Positions 9,959-19,759 are shown, counted from the stretch's first letter. The stretch is 64,000 nucleotides of DNA from Solimonas sp. SE-A11 (GCF_030345715.1 NZ_JAUASX010000004.1:124001-188000); one strand, 5' to 3'. Made by a program: numbers and translations. The notes: generated from the letters alone by a model not told the origin.

Positions 9959-11854
9959 CTACGGAAGTTCGGATAGTACTTCGTCAGCCGCGAACCACTC
10001 ATTCTCGATAACGTGTGCACGAACTGCAGCGGGATCGGGAGAATAGGCTACGAGAGCCAGGCTCGATCGAGCGCGACTGCAGGTCACATAGAACAAGCGG
10101 CGCGTGCGATCGACGGAAGTTTCCTTGCCCTCCTGGGCGTTCCTGATGTCGGCGGCAGTGGGCGTCTTAGCGCCGAGAAGCTTGTCGTAACCGAACAGGA
10201 AGCCTCGGGCTTCCCCATCATCCATGAGAACCATGACGCGCTCGAATTCCAACCCCTTTACCCCTTGGTGGGTATCGAATGGAGCCTCACGTGCAACGTA
10301 GGTGGCATACGGTGCGATTTCTGAGAATGTGCAGTCGAGGAACGTAATGAGCGCCGCGATCTGATCGCTGACAGGATCGGCCTCTTCATCGCCAGGCAAC
10401 TCCGCCGGCCCGACCTGCTGGGCAGCTAAGGCTGCTTTGAGACGGTCAGGGATCGCGAAGAGATTGGATTCCGCGATGTTCGCGGCAATCTCAGCACAAG
10501 TGGGTTCGCCATTGGCCCAAAGGGCCATCAGGCCATCGATGGCGGCCTGGGCTGCACGGAGTTGCGATACCGGCTTCTCGTTGCCCTTCAAATTTTCCCT
10601 GCTGAGCAGCGGTGAGCTTTCCCGTACTAGCTTAGTAGCCGCGAACTTATCACCCTTCTGCTGGGCGGTGACGAGTGGCAGTACGTAATGTGTGAAGAAT
10701 CGAGTGGGTGCAAAGCTCCCATCGAGAAAACTCGTCCGATAATCATCGACAGAAGCTAGCGCCTCGAACATTTGCAGGAAGCCCATCCGCCGGGCTGCCA
10801 TGTGATGCTCCAAAGTCAGAATCTTGCATTCTCCAGCGTCAGTCCAGCCCTGATCACTGGTCAGCCCTGCCATGTAGTCTCGGACCCCCTTCTCCAGAGC
10901 AGGTTTGTCCGGTGTATCGACCGGAAATACAAAGAGCCGCACCCAGCCTTCCGGTCGGTCATCGCGCGGCTCCTGCTTGTGATTGTCGGCGGCGCCACGA
11001 ATCTGATTGATGAGCCGCACAATGCGGTGGGGGCAACGGTGGTTTAGTTTTTTCTCTGGCGTTGCCCAACTCTGCGGTATTGAGCTTTCGATCCGCTCTT
11101 TTCCGTCCGGATAGATGCGTTGCATCGTGTCGCCGATCAAGCCCAGGCAAAAGCGTTCGGCATGCGCATTCTGAACGACGAACAAAGCATCAATAAGCAC
11201 TCGGCTGGTGTCCTGGCTTTCATCGATCAGCAGAAACGGAAACTTCTCGACGAACATGCGCTGCATGAGTGGCTTCGCAAACAGAAACGCCGAGAATATT
11301 CTGATGACCTCGCTATGGTTTAGTGCGTTGCGCTCCCGATTGTCGCCATTGGGGTTGTAGGTGAACGTCTTGATGTCTGTAAGCCGGTCCAATCGGTGCT
11401 TCTTGGACTCGATCTGGGCCTGGCGGGCGGCCGATGCCTTGGTGCCTGGCCGCCCCTTTTCCTCTTCGGCTTGAATGTCTGCGATCTCGCGTTGCAGGTT
11501 GTCTTTCAGCCAAACGCGGATATCCGCATTGAACCCTTGTATTTGCGACCACGCGAAGCTGTGGATAGTGCTCACCACGAACAGTGGATCGTATTCGGTT
11601 CGCCGCTTAATCTCATCACATGCCGCATTGGTATAGGTGATAACGGCAACCTGTCGCCCGCGCAGACGAAGCGTGTCGCGGTAGGTTTTCGCCAAATATT
11701 TCAGCGCATTCACCAGTGAGCGCGTTTTGCCCGACCCAGCTCCTGCAAACAGGAAGAAGCTGGTGGGCTTCTCCAAACGCAGAAACCCAGCCAGCTCTTC
11801 TTCCACATGATCGTCGAGCGTGACGTTCGAAATCGCTCTGACAACGTTGTTCAC
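9959..11854 (-). CDS. gajB: UvrD/Rep-like helicase, GajB-like subunit of a Gabija-like defence module
   Basis: 631 aa. The SF1 helicase motifs are all visible: Walker A FAGAGSGKT (38-44), motif Ia TYTNAACDEIKRR, motif II LLIDESQD near 210, motif III GLIGDTMQRIY, motif IV HRCPHRIVRLIN, motif V GVKGLEFERVMVL and motif VI RLFYVTCSRARSSL near 590. GTG start overlaps the stop of the nuclease gene (GTGA), so the two are coupled in the canonical gajA-gajB order. In Gabija, GajB senses DNA ends/ssDNA and associates with GajA. It is longer than the roughly 490-aa Bacillus GajB. Base composition is clearly lower in GC than the flanks, suggesting horizontal acquisition. Confidence 0.8.
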   Translation of the reverse strand: MNNVVRAISNVTLDDHVEEELAGFLRLEKPTSFFLFAGAGSGKTRSLVNALKYLAKTYRDTLRLRGRQVAVITYTNAACDEIKRRTEYDPLFVVSTIHSFAWSQIQGFNADIRVWLKDNLQREIADIQAEEEKGRPGTKASAARQAQIESKKHRLDRLTDIKTFTYNPNGDNRERNALNHSEVIRIFSAFLFAKPLMQRMFVEKFPFLLIDESQDTSRVLIDALFVVQNAHAERFCLGLIGDTMQRIYPDGKERIESSIPQSWATPEKKLNHRCPHRIVRLINQIRGAADNHKQEPRDDRPEGWVRLFVFPVDTPDKPALEKGVRDYMAGLTSDQGWTDAGECKILTLEHHMAARRMGFLQMFEALASVDDYRTSFLDGSFAPTRFFTHYVLPLVTAQQKGDKFAATKLVRESSPLLSRENLKGNEKPVSQLRAAQAAIDGLMALWANGEPTCAEIAANIAESNLFAIPDRLKAALAAQQVGPAELPGDEEADPVSDQIAALITFLDCTFSEIAPYATYVAREAPFDTHQGVKGLEFERVMVLMDDGEARGFLFGYDKLLGAKTPTAADIRNAQEGKETSVDRTRRLFYVTCSRARSSLALVAYSPDPAAVRAHVIENEWFAADEVLSELP

Positions 11855-14178
11855 GCTGCGGCTCCTTCCGGAGTAGGGGCTGTCTCGCTCTCATCCTCGC
11901 TTGTCACCTGAACGAGCCCGAGTTCGATCTGCTTATGCTCAAGCTGAGTCGCCAACCACAGCAAGCCGTCGCGGATGTAGGCCGGGGTCTTCAGCGAAAG
12001 CGGGTCCTCGATTTCGAGCAGGTCCAACGCGAATTCAGCTTTCCCCCCACTTTTTAGCGCGATATTGAGTGCCCCGCTCAGGGCATTCAGATCGGCACTA
12101 TTAGTTACGGCATCACGAAACTTGGCAATGAGTCCAGTCCCCGGCAATGCCTCGAACAGATCAAGATTTGCCATCACTATCGCATCTTCCAGAGTGTAGG
12201 AAAGCGCCTCGGCGATAGTGCCCTTGAACGCTACCTGGATGGGCGACTGATAGGCAACACGCACTGAGAAATTCTCATCTGAATAGGTTTTGACCTTATC
12301 GTTCTCGGGCTTATCGAGCAGCGGGTCGAGGTCGTTAATGACGGGCCACCACGTCCGCAGTGTTGCGTTGCGAGTTGTGCACCCCGTGCCTCGCACTGGC
12401 GGCGCACTGTTGCCCGCGGCATTGCAGGAATCAATGTCAGTAATGACCAGCGTTGTGAGCCCGATTTTCTCGATCAGGCTGCGTAGCTTGTGAGCATGGC
12501 TGCCGCCAATTTCAAGCCAGGTGATGTAGCTCTCCGAGAGTTTCTCGAACTCCGGATGGTAGTTCACGAAATTAGGCACGAGGATGCGCTCTGCCGGCCC
12601 CTCGATCAGCACCGCAGCATCGGCAAAGAACAGGTCGCAATGGGTAACGCGCAGATAGCGGGTCACGAAGCGCTTAGTGTCCAGATCGGTGCCGAACGCG
12701 TTCTCCAAATTGACGACACACGAGGTCGGGATCGCCATTTTACCGCTCGGCAGGCGGCGGAAATAGCGTAAGGAGTCAAACTCGCACTCATGGGCGATGT
12801 GGCTCGAATGAGTGCTGACCACCATCTGCGTCACGAAATTTGGACTCGCGCCGAGGTCGCCATGGCTGCGCAGAATCTTGTGCGCTTGGCGGATGAAAAC
12901 CTGCTGGACTTGGGTATGAAGATGCACCTCGGGCTCTTCAATCAGCACCAAGTGCAAGGGCGGGATAATCGTGTCGTCGGAAGCCTTATGCTTGGCCTTG
13001 CCAACCCGCATCCAACTGTCGCGGAAGGCCATGAGGCGGAAGACCATAGAGATGAGATTCTGGTAGCCCAGCCCGTTGGAGTCCTCCGGCAGGTACAGAT
13101 CCGTGGCGCTTTCGCCGTCATGGATCGGCACGACGAACTGCACCGCAGCGTCGTGGTTCAGTCCTTCAACGGGACGCAGCCGTGTCGAAATATTCAGTTT
13201 TGGATCCGTGACACCCGGATAGCCCAGCTTGTGCATCTCCTTGAGCGGGCTTTTGAATCCGTCGCTAAGCCGTAGGTTGAAGGCTTGTTGGGCTTCTTCG
13301 ATCGCCCTGAGTGCAAGTAGATCTTGCGCATCCGGGGTCTCATAGGGGTCGAGATGGCGACTGTAGTACTGGCGAAGCTGGACTGACAGCTTCCGCGATC
13401 CGCTGACGGTGACAGCGGCCTCATCATCGCTATCCTCGCCTGCTACGCCGAAGCCACGCTGGGCGCTAATCTCGTCGATCCGAATGAGACCACGAAATGG
13501 GTCGCCGTCGATCGGCTCGCTTCCATTGAGTGCCTGCGGCCTAGCCAAGCCATGCTCAGGATCGACGCAAGCGGCCGGATCGAGCACGTAGGCTTTGACC
13601 GTAAAGAATGCTGGCAGCCGGCGCTGTAGGAACTCAACGAGGTTTTGCGGCCAGATTGCCACCTGAAAATCGGCTGCATCCTTGCCTTGCTCTTTGGCTA
13701 GGGCAGCACCGGCCGCCTGCAACGCCAACGCCTGCGCCCGTGCCGCCACATACTCTTGCTGCAGTTGTGCGGCATCCTTCGGCTCCAGGCGCATGCGCAC
13801 GCCTAGTCTTCCACCATCCCAATCGAGGGTGGGCAGGATCTTCTGGACATAGTGCACTTCGTCCTCGGCTACGTGAAGCCAGATATCGAGAAACGGCAAC
13901 AATGGGGCCCATTCGGGCTCCGGCAACGGCTGGTTCGCGACATGCTCCGCTTCCCAGGCGGCGCCCATCGCGTTAATAGACGGCCAATGTGAGAGCGTAA
14001 AGTCGTTGAAGCGAAAGCTGGATCGTTCTCGATCCACGAGGAAATAGCGCAGCGCCGTGATGGCTGACGTCTTTCCGCTGTTATTGGCTCCAACGAAAAC
14101 GGTCTTTTCGGGTGATAAGCCGACCCGAGTCGATAGTAGTTTTCTAAAGTTTGCGATCTCAACGAATTCGATGCGCAT
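11851..14178 (-). CDS. gajA: OLD-family ATPase/TOPRIM nuclease, GajA-like
   Basis: 775 aa from the ATG at 14178, chosen over an upstream TTG at 14208 because GAGGAGG lies about 9 nt before it. Domains: ABC-type ATPase head with Walker A G30ANNSGKT37, a signature-like region (NGLGYQNLIS), Walker B LVLIEEPEVHLH near 410 and an H-loop VVSTHSSHIAH; then a TOPRIM nuclease with LIEGPAERILVP near 525 and the DxD-containing VITDIDSC near 579. This is the class 2 OLD layout, which occurs with a UvrD-like partner as Gabija. It is about 200 aa longer than the Bacillus GajA, with insertions in the ATPase head (about 90-330). Both active sites look intact. Confidence 0.8.
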   Translation of the reverse strand: MRIEFVEIANFRKLLSTRVGLSPEKTVFVGANNSGKTSAITALRYFLVDRERSSFRFNDFTLSHWPSINAMGAAWEAEHVANQPLPEPEWAPLLPFLDIWLHVAEDEVHYVQKILPTLDWDGGRLGVRMRLEPKDAAQLQQEYVAARAQALALQAAGAALAKEQGKDAADFQVAIWPQNLVEFLQRRLPAFFTVKAYVLDPAACVDPEHGLARPQALNGSEPIDGDPFRGLIRIDEISAQRGFGVAGEDSDDEAAVTVSGSRKLSVQLRQYYSRHLDPYETPDAQDLLALRAIEEAQQAFNLRLSDGFKSPLKEMHKLGYPGVTDPKLNISTRLRPVEGLNHDAAVQFVVPIHDGESATDLYLPEDSNGLGYQNLISMVFRLMAFRDSWMRVGKAKHKASDDTIIPPLHLVLIEEPEVHLHTQVQQVFIRQAHKILRSHGDLGASPNFVTQMVVSTHSSHIAHECEFDSLRYFRRLPSGKMAIPTSCVVNLENAFGTDLDTKRFVTRYLRVTHCDLFFADAAVLIEGPAERILVPNFVNYHPEFEKLSESYITWLEIGGSHAHKLRSLIEKIGLTTLVITDIDSCNAAGNSAPPVRGTGCTTRNATLRTWWPVINDLDPLLDKPENDKVKTYSDENFSVRVAYQSPIQVAFKGTIAEALSYTLEDAIVMANLDLFEALPGTGLIAKFRDAVTNSADLNALSGALNIALKSGGKAEFALDLLEIEDPLSLKTPAYIRDGLLWLATQLEHKQIELGLVQVTSEDESETAPTPEGAAA

Positions 14179-14383
14179 GGCTACCCCCTCCTCGGGATTG
14201 TAGACCAAGGCAATAGACCGCGATCCAGTGAACGCAATGGCAGGCCGCTGCGCGTAGCCTATGGAACGAGGCTCGACAGTCAGCTTACGGGGTCAGCAAT
14301 CGCCGCCGCTGTATTCCGCTTTGGGCTGCGAGTGGACACCAGAAACAACCGGAACGCAAAACCTTCGCCAAGCCAAAAATAAG

Positions 14384-14410
14384 CGCCCGCCAGGGTTTCC
14401 CTGGCGGGCG
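14384..14410 (-). terminator. Rho-independent terminator of the GH16 gene
   Basis: Read on the minus strand, a 12-bp perfect stem (CGCCCGCCAGGG / CCCTGGCGGGCG) with a 3-nt loop is followed by TTATTTTT. It lies 19 bp after the GH16 stop codon. Confidence 0.9.
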
Positions 14411-14429
14411 TGATACTGCGACCGTGCTG

Positions 14430-15383
14430 TTACTTCCAGACTCGCACGTAGTCGATCTCCGTGGTGGCCGGCAGCATGCCAACGCCACCATAGGCGTTGG
14501 CGCCGGTCCCCAGCGCCTGCGTGAGCGCGATGATGTAGCGCTTGTCGAAGGCCGAATCGTTGGAGTTGTTCACCAGGCAGGACTGGCCGTTGACCAGGAT
14601 TTCCAGGCGGTTCGAGGTCCACTCCAAGGTGTAGGTATTCCACTGGCCGCGGTTGGCCTGGCAGGTCCAGGCGGTGTTGATGCCCGGCTGCGGACCCAGC
14701 AGGTCGGCGGCGTAGTGCAGGAACGGGATGGCCAGGTTCGGGTGCTGCGAGTAGGTTTCGACGATGTCGATCTCGCCGGACAGGGGCCAGAGCGCGGTGC
14801 TGTGGTAGCGCACGTCTGGCCACAGCCAGAAGGCCTCCTGCAGGCCCGGCGCGCTTGCGGAAGGCACCCTCATGCGGGCCTCGAAGCGACCGTACTTCTG
14901 CGAGAACAGGTAGTAGGTTGAGATCTGGCCTGCGGCGAAGCGCGAGCCGGCGCGGTTGCTGGGGCAGCCGGCGACCGGCTGCGCCATCTCCTTGACCGAG
15001 AGATTGAGATTGCCGCCGGAGACGCTGATGACCGCCGGATCGTCGATGTAGCAGGCGTAGACCGTGTTGCTGCCGTTCACGAAGTTGGTCTGCGGGACCC
15101 ACTTCGAACGATCCAGGCTGGTGCCGTCGAAGTTGTCGGAGAATGTGCACTGCCACGGGGTGCCGTCGGATTTCACCACGGTTGCGCCGCAGCCCCCGGC
15201 ATCGATCATCCCTGAAGCGGCCGGCGTCTCGGGTGGCCCGATCAGCTTGAGATTGCAGGACAGTTCGTTTGCCAGGTTCGGCTTCCAGTCGGCACAGGTT
15301 GCTGCGCCTGCCACTGGTGCGAACATGGAAGCCGACGCGGCGAGGACAAGAATCAGTACGGCGCTTGCGAATCGAGTTGTCAC
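14430..15383 (-). CDS. Secreted glycoside hydrolase family 16 (beta-glucanase type)
   Basis: 317 aa, GTG start preceded by GGGGAGA 6 nt upstream. A signal peptide (residues 1-27, cleavage after VAGA) is followed by a short Cys-containing N-terminal region and the GH16 jelly roll. The catalytic motif is GEIDIVE (ExDxxE) with the preceding WLWPDV and a substrate cleft signature RFEARMRVP. It probably cleaves beta-1,3 or mixed-linkage glucans in the periplasm or medium. It is monocistronic with its own terminator. Confidence 0.9.
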   Translation of the reverse strand: MTTRFASAVLILVLAASASMFAPVAGAATCADWKPNLANELSCNLKLIGPPETPAASGMIDAGGCGATVVKSDGTPWQCTFSDNFDGTSLDRSKWVPQTNFVNGSNTVYACYIDDPAVISVSGGNLNLSVKEMAQPVAGCPSNRAGSRFAAGQISTYYLFSQKYGRFEARMRVPSASAPGLQEAFWLWPDVRYHSTALWPLSGEIDIVETYSQHPNLAIPFLHYAADLLGPQPGINTAWTCQANRGQWNTYTLEWTSNRLEILVNGQSCLVNNSNDSAFDKRYIIALTQALGTGANAYGGVGMLPATTEIDYVRVWK

Positions 15384-15629
15384 GACATTCTCCCCTTTTG
15401 GTTTTACCCCAGGAAAGCCTATGTATCTCGATTGGGGGATGTCTGTAGGAAAGCGCCTTCAAAAAAGGGGGCGTTGTGAGCGGCTGCCTGGCTCGGAGCC
15501 ACAAGCCGCCGCAGCGAGCGGCTCTCATGATCCGGATTTACTGCAATAGCGCCGCGCAAGGCATAGAGCGATCAGGCCGGAGACTTCCGAAGCGCGGCGA
15601 CGAGAGCGATTTTTACCAACGCTTCTTGG

Positions 15630-16829
15630 TCATCCAAGCGCGGTGGACGCTGGCATGGGCCCGTTGTGCAGGCTGGCGCCGCCGGCGGGCGGCAGATTGA
15701 GCGCCTGCGCGCCAGCATTGGCGGCCTCTTCCGATGGCGTCAATTGCTCGTGCGCGGCGACCAGGTAGCCGGCGATCAGCCGGTTTGCCCAGGAGCGCGC
15801 CGCCCAGCCCTCGAAGAAGGCGCAGTGGCTGCCTCGGGCCGAGCGCACCAGCAGCGCATCCGGGATGCGCTTGATGGCGTCCAGGTGGTCCAGGACGTTC
15901 TCGACGACGCAGACGGGATCGTCGTCGGCGTTCAGGATCATCATGGGGACGGCAATGCTATTGAACACGCCCATGGGATTGGAGCGCTGCAAGTAGTCGC
16001 CGACGCTGGCGCAGCCTGCCATTTCGTACAGGTTCTGATGGAATTCGCTGAGGTCCGTGGCGGCCAGGCAACTGTTGTAGCTACCCAGGTGGGCGAAGGA
16101 CTGCGAATGCGGCTCCAGGAAATGCCGCTTGAGCCGCGTGGCCATGGCCCGGCTGTAGAACGGCTTTGCGCGCGTCCAGGCGACGCCGATGTCGTAGCCG
16201 GGGCAGTAGGCGACGCCGGCCTGGATCAGCGAGCGGGGGCCTTCCTCGCCCAGATAGCGCACCAGCAGGCCGGAGCCGGCCGAAGCCCCTACGGCATAAA
16301 GCGGGGACGCCGGGAATTCATCGCGGATGCGCTGCAGTTGCTCGCGCAGATCGTCGGTGCAGCCCATGGTGTTGACCCGGGGTGCGGTCAGCGGCAGGCC
16401 TCCATGGCCGCGGCGCGTACACAGCACGACGCGCCAGCCGGTGGCCTTTCTCATGTCGTTGGCGATCACGCGCATGCTTTGCGCGTCGCCTGTCACGGTA
16501 TGTAGCAGCACCAGGGTGGGCGTTTCAGGCGCCGTATCCAGGCCGAGCCAGTCGAGGGCCGTGGTGCCGCCGTCGCGCATGGTGAGGACATCATGCCGCT
16601 CGTAGCGCAGACGGGGCGTGATGGCCTCGCTCAGCATGAGCCAGATCACTTGCAGGTGATGGTTGTACAGCCAGGGCGTGGGGTGGTACGCCTGGCGCAG
16701 TTGATCGAGCCGGCCGAGGACTGCGCGGTTGAAGGCGGAGGGGTGGAAGTCCACCTGCGGGCGGCTCACCGCCCGCAGCCGGTAGTGCGCGAACCACAGG
16801 GCCAGCAGCAGCGCGAGGACGATCATCAT
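15630..16829 (-). CDS. Alpha/beta hydrolase, YheT/ABHD family
   Basis: 399 aa, N-terminal membrane anchor (about residues 2-14). The core has LLHTVTGDAQSM (oxyanion loop), the nucleophile elbow GASAGSG with the catalytic Ser, an acid in NADDDPV and the catalytic His in RGSHCAFFEG. This order is that of the YheT/ABHD1-3 esterase group (COG0429). It lies 18 bp downstream of cti on the same strand and may be cotranscribed; a role in membrane-lipid turnover together with Cti is an inference from that adjacency. Confidence 0.8.
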   Translation of the reverse strand: MMIVLALLLALWFAHYRLRAVSRPQVDFHPSAFNRAVLGRLDQLRQAYHPTPWLYNHHLQVIWLMLSEAITPRLRYERHDVLTMRDGGTTALDWLGLDTAPETPTLVLLHTVTGDAQSMRVIANDMRKATGWRVVLCTRRGHGGLPLTAPRVNTMGCTDDLREQLQRIRDEFPASPLYAVGASAGSGLLVRYLGEEGPRSLIQAGVAYCPGYDIGVAWTRAKPFYSRAMATRLKRHFLEPHSQSFAHLGSYNSCLAATDLSEFHQNLYEMAGCASVGDYLQRSNPMGVFNSIAVPMMILNADDDPVCVVENVLDHLDAIKRIPDALLVRSARGSHCAFFEGWAARSWANRLIAGYLVAAHEQLTPSEEAANAGAQALNLPPAGGASLHNGPMPASTALG

Positions 16830-16847
16830 GGCCTGGCCCCCTGCCCT

Positions 16848-19193
16848 CTACAGGTTTTCATATCGGTTCATGTCGAAAAGGGCGGCCTGCACCGGATCGG
16901 TCTCCTGCAGGTAGCGCGTGAGGTCATGGAAGACCTCCCAGAAGTCCGGCCGGGTCCTGCGCACGCCCCAGATCTGCACCACGGCTTCCAGTTGCCGCGC
17001 ATCGGTGACCTGGCTCAGTGAATAGGTGAAACGGTCCATTTCCGCCAAGGGTACATCGAACATGAAGTTGGGATAGCTGCCCATGACGCCGGGCGTGACC
17101 GTGAGCGTGTCCTTTTCCGGCAGGCGACGATCCTCTTCTCCCAACAGGAAGGCGACATTGCTGTGCGCGCGATTGTGGATGAGGGAGTAGATCAGGCGCT
17201 CTCCGCCCGGGGCGGTGACGCGCAGGTAGCTGAGCTCCGGCATCAACTTGATGACCGGCAGCTGCGCGGCGGTCCTGGCCGTCAGGCGACGCAAGGCGGT
17301 ATTGGCGCTGCGCGTGGCAGGGCTCTCGCCCGCCGCGGTGCAACTGCCACTGGCGCAGCGGTTGAGAGTGTCCGCCGGGCCCATGATCGGGCGCATGCGC
17401 TGGTAGAGCTGCGCCGCGAACTGGCGCTTGACGTCTCCGCCCTGGTAGCGGATGCGGGTGGGGACGCGATCGTCGGCGGGGGCGTATTCGCTGAACCACT
17501 TCTTGTCCTTGCCGCCGCCGGCGTACCACTGCTCGCGCAGCGGGTTGCGGGACTCCCTGGGCAGCAGGCGCAGGAAGTTGTACTCGGCCTCGTTGCGGAT
17601 CAGGTCGAAGTACAGCCGCGTCTTGAGCTGGTGGGACACGCTGCCGTAGACGTTGAAATTGACGACGAGCTGGTAGTAGCTGCGCTCAAGCAGGGGGTAG
17701 TCCATCATCCAGATGGTGTCGGGCACGTCGCCGGTCAGGCCACGCCGGACGGCGGCATTGTTGAAGTGGCGGAAGATGGTCAGCAGCGCCACGCGATTCC
17801 AGCCGTCGCCATCCCAGATGTTCCGGAAGTCCGGGCCCTGGGGCTGCGTGCGGGCTAGCTCCTCCTGGCGCAGCAGTACGTACTGGTTGCGCTGCTCGTT
17901 GTACTTTTTCCACTCCGAGGCGATGCCGGTGAGATCGGAGTCCTGCCCTGGCACGCCGATCAGCGGGGTAGCCTTCTGGCGGTAGGCGGCGTCGTTGACG
18001 TAGCGCTCGGTATCCGGGTCTTCAAATACGGCCCAGAAGTGGTCGCGGATCACATCGGTGGCGATCTGGCCGCTGCAGACCGGGCCGCGGATGAAGGTGC
18101 GCACGAAGTACTCGGCTTCGTCGAGCATGAACTGGTAGCGCGCCTTGGCCGGGATGGCGGCGAAGGTGAGGAAGGCGTTTGCCTTCTCCGCGTCGCTGTA
18201 GCCGGGGGCCTGGCCGGCGTCCCACTTCTGGCCGAAGAAGAGCTGGTCGTAGCGGCGCATGCGCGCGTCGGTCAGCGCGTAGGTGATGTGGGTTTTCTCG
18301 ACCAGGGTTTCGGTGATGAGGCGGAAGCGGTAGTAGAACGGCCCCTGGGGATCGTCATTGGGGCGGACGGTAGCCACCGGGACGATGGGGCCGTCCGGCG
18401 TACGCGAGCGCAGCAGTTCGAAGAAATGCGGGGATTTGTCCGTGTTGAAGTGGACGTGCGCGAGGAAGAGGTGCTCGTACAGGTAGCGCGCCACCAGCTT
18501 TTCGCGGGCGCCGTCACGATTGAGGTAGCGCTCCCATTTCTGGATGGCCTTCACCTCTGCCGCCGTGGGCTGCAGGCTGGAGGGCTCGGTGCGGCTGCCC
18601 TCGTCCACCCAGGTCTGCAGCTTGGCGTACTCGGCGCCGGTCAGGCCAGCCACGCCCAGGGGCATGCCCTGCTCCGGGCGCTTCCTGGCGTAGCGATCGA
18701 ACTCGTCCAGCGTGGGGCATTCGTTCGTGCGCTCGGTGCCGAGCTCGATGCTGTCCGGCAGCTTGCTGTTGGGTGGGAAAGGGTTCTTGTGACCGAGCTC
18801 GATCATGCGGCTAAGCAGCGAGGCCTCCCGCAGGCTGTCCTTGCCCGCCGGCCCGTACTGCGTGGAGTAGAAGCCTTTGTTTCTCCATTCCGCGGTGGAC
18901 AGGGCGTCGATCCCCAGGCGGGTGGGAGCGAGGTCTTCTGCGCGGGTGCCGTCGTATACCCGTAGCTTCGAGGCGCCGCGTTGCGTGCCGGCGGGGCTTT
19001 CGAGCTTAAGCTGGCAGGGCGCATCGTTGCAGGAGTGGCAGGCGATGCACTTATTTTCGAAGATCGGCTGGATGTCGCGCTGGTAACTCACGGTCTGCCG
19101 CAGTGCGGGCGGCGGAGTGACATCTTCATATACGAGCTTGTCGGAGCACGCCGTGGTGATGGCCAGACAGGCGATCAGTGCCAAGAGCTTCAT
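16848..19193 (-). CDS. cti: Fatty acid cis/trans isomerase (periplasmic, haem c)
   Basis: 781 aa from the ATG at 19193; Pseudomonas Cti is about the same length. The open frame extends 87 codons further but those residues are non-hydrophobic and have no ribosome-binding site. The N-terminus (MKLLALIACLAITTAC) is an export signal, possibly lipoprotein-type. The haem c motif CIACH lies shortly after the signal within RDIQPIFENKCIACHSC. Cti converts cis- to trans-unsaturated acyl chains in membrane phospholipids without ATP, an acute response to solvents and heat. It suggests exposure to hydrophobic compounds. Confidence 0.92.
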   Translation of the reverse strand: MKLLALIACLAITTACSDKLVYEDVTPPPALRQTVSYQRDIQPIFENKCIACHSCNDAPCQLKLESPAGTQRGASKLRVYDGTRAEDLAPTRLGIDALSTAEWRNKGFYSTQYGPAGKDSLREASLLSRMIELGHKNPFPPNSKLPDSIELGTERTNECPTLDEFDRYARKRPEQGMPLGVAGLTGAEYAKLQTWVDEGSRTEPSSLQPTAAEVKAIQKWERYLNRDGAREKLVARYLYEHLFLAHVHFNTDKSPHFFELLRSRTPDGPIVPVATVRPNDDPQGPFYYRFRLITETLVEKTHITYALTDARMRRYDQLFFGQKWDAGQAPGYSDAEKANAFLTFAAIPAKARYQFMLDEAEYFVRTFIRGPVCSGQIATDVIRDHFWAVFEDPDTERYVNDAAYRQKATPLIGVPGQDSDLTGIASEWKKYNEQRNQYVLLRQEELARTQPQGPDFRNIWDGDGWNRVALLTIFRHFNNAAVRRGLTGDVPDTIWMMDYPLLERSYYQLVVNFNVYGSVSHQLKTRLYFDLIRNEAEYNFLRLLPRESRNPLREQWYAGGGKDKKWFSEYAPADDRVPTRIRYQGGDVKRQFAAQLYQRMRPIMGPADTLNRCASGSCTAAGESPATRSANTALRRLTARTAAQLPVIKLMPELSYLRVTAPGGERLIYSLIHNRAHSNVAFLLGEEDRRLPEKDTLTVTPGVMGSYPNFMFDVPLAEMDRFTYSLSQVTDARQLEAVVQIWGVRRTRPDFWEVFHDLTRYLQETDPVQAALFDMNRYENL

Positions 19194-19759
19194 TGCCGAA
19201 GAGCACATGGGGATGATTTTCATGGGCGCGAGCGCGAATGGGCCGTGCTGGCCTGAGAAGCGGAGGCAGCGAAGTGGGCGGGAAGTCCGCCGGATGCCAA
19301 GAAGGGCCAGGGCCCGCAGGCAATTGCTCCCACCGGAACTACCCCCGGAAAGCCGGGAGCAAGGGTATAAAAGGACGACATGGCGTTTGCGCTCGATCTT
19401 GTAGTGCAAGGTGCAGTGCAATGGGCATGCCGCAAATTTCCGTGAACAAGCCATTGATTTTTAAATGATCAACAAATGCCCTCTCAATAAAATTCATGCG
19501 AAATGCATGCTTCGCCTGGGCGGCCATCCCCTTAATGCACGGAAGCATTCCCCGAGACTTGCAAAGGGCAAGCGTTGCCGCGCGCGACGGGGAGAGCCCG
19601 TGGTGTCGCGAGCTCCCCAGCTTTTTGCACGACCACAGATCGGATAAAGCCGCGATTTCCTGCAATTTGCAGGCATTCTTGGGAAATATTCCTTTTAATT
19701 CAGTGTTTTGAAGGTGGCACGCCTCGTGTAGGTACAGAGCCATCAAGGGAGTGCTGAAC
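19194..19759. other. 566-bp AT-richer intergenic region with a hairpin and T-tract
   Basis: No convincing gene. The region separates divergent cti and a small ORF and so must hold both promoters. Between about 19589 and 19628 GGGGAG pairs with CTCCCC (an inner CGGG/CCCG and CGCGAC/GTCGCG can also form) and is followed by AGCTTTTT, a terminator-like or small-RNA-like structure on the plus strand. Nearer the small ORF is TGGCACG at about 19723, resembling a sigma-54 -24 element, but the -12 half is poor. Confidence 0.4.

Noticed and set aside
9848-14335. Direct repeats flanking the Gabija-like island
   Set aside because: TTCCGCTTTG occurs on both sides (near 9856 and 14322) but the similarity does not extend, so it may be chance; no integrase or tRNA end seen.
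19540-19600. c-di-GMP riboswitch-like segment (AGGGCAAGC)
   Set aside because: Only the AGGGCAA core is reminiscent of the GEMM motif; the second conserved block and tetraloop receptor are absent.
19723-19740. Sigma-54 promoter before the small ORF
   Set aside because: TGGCACG is present but the -12 TTGC element is not at the required spacing.
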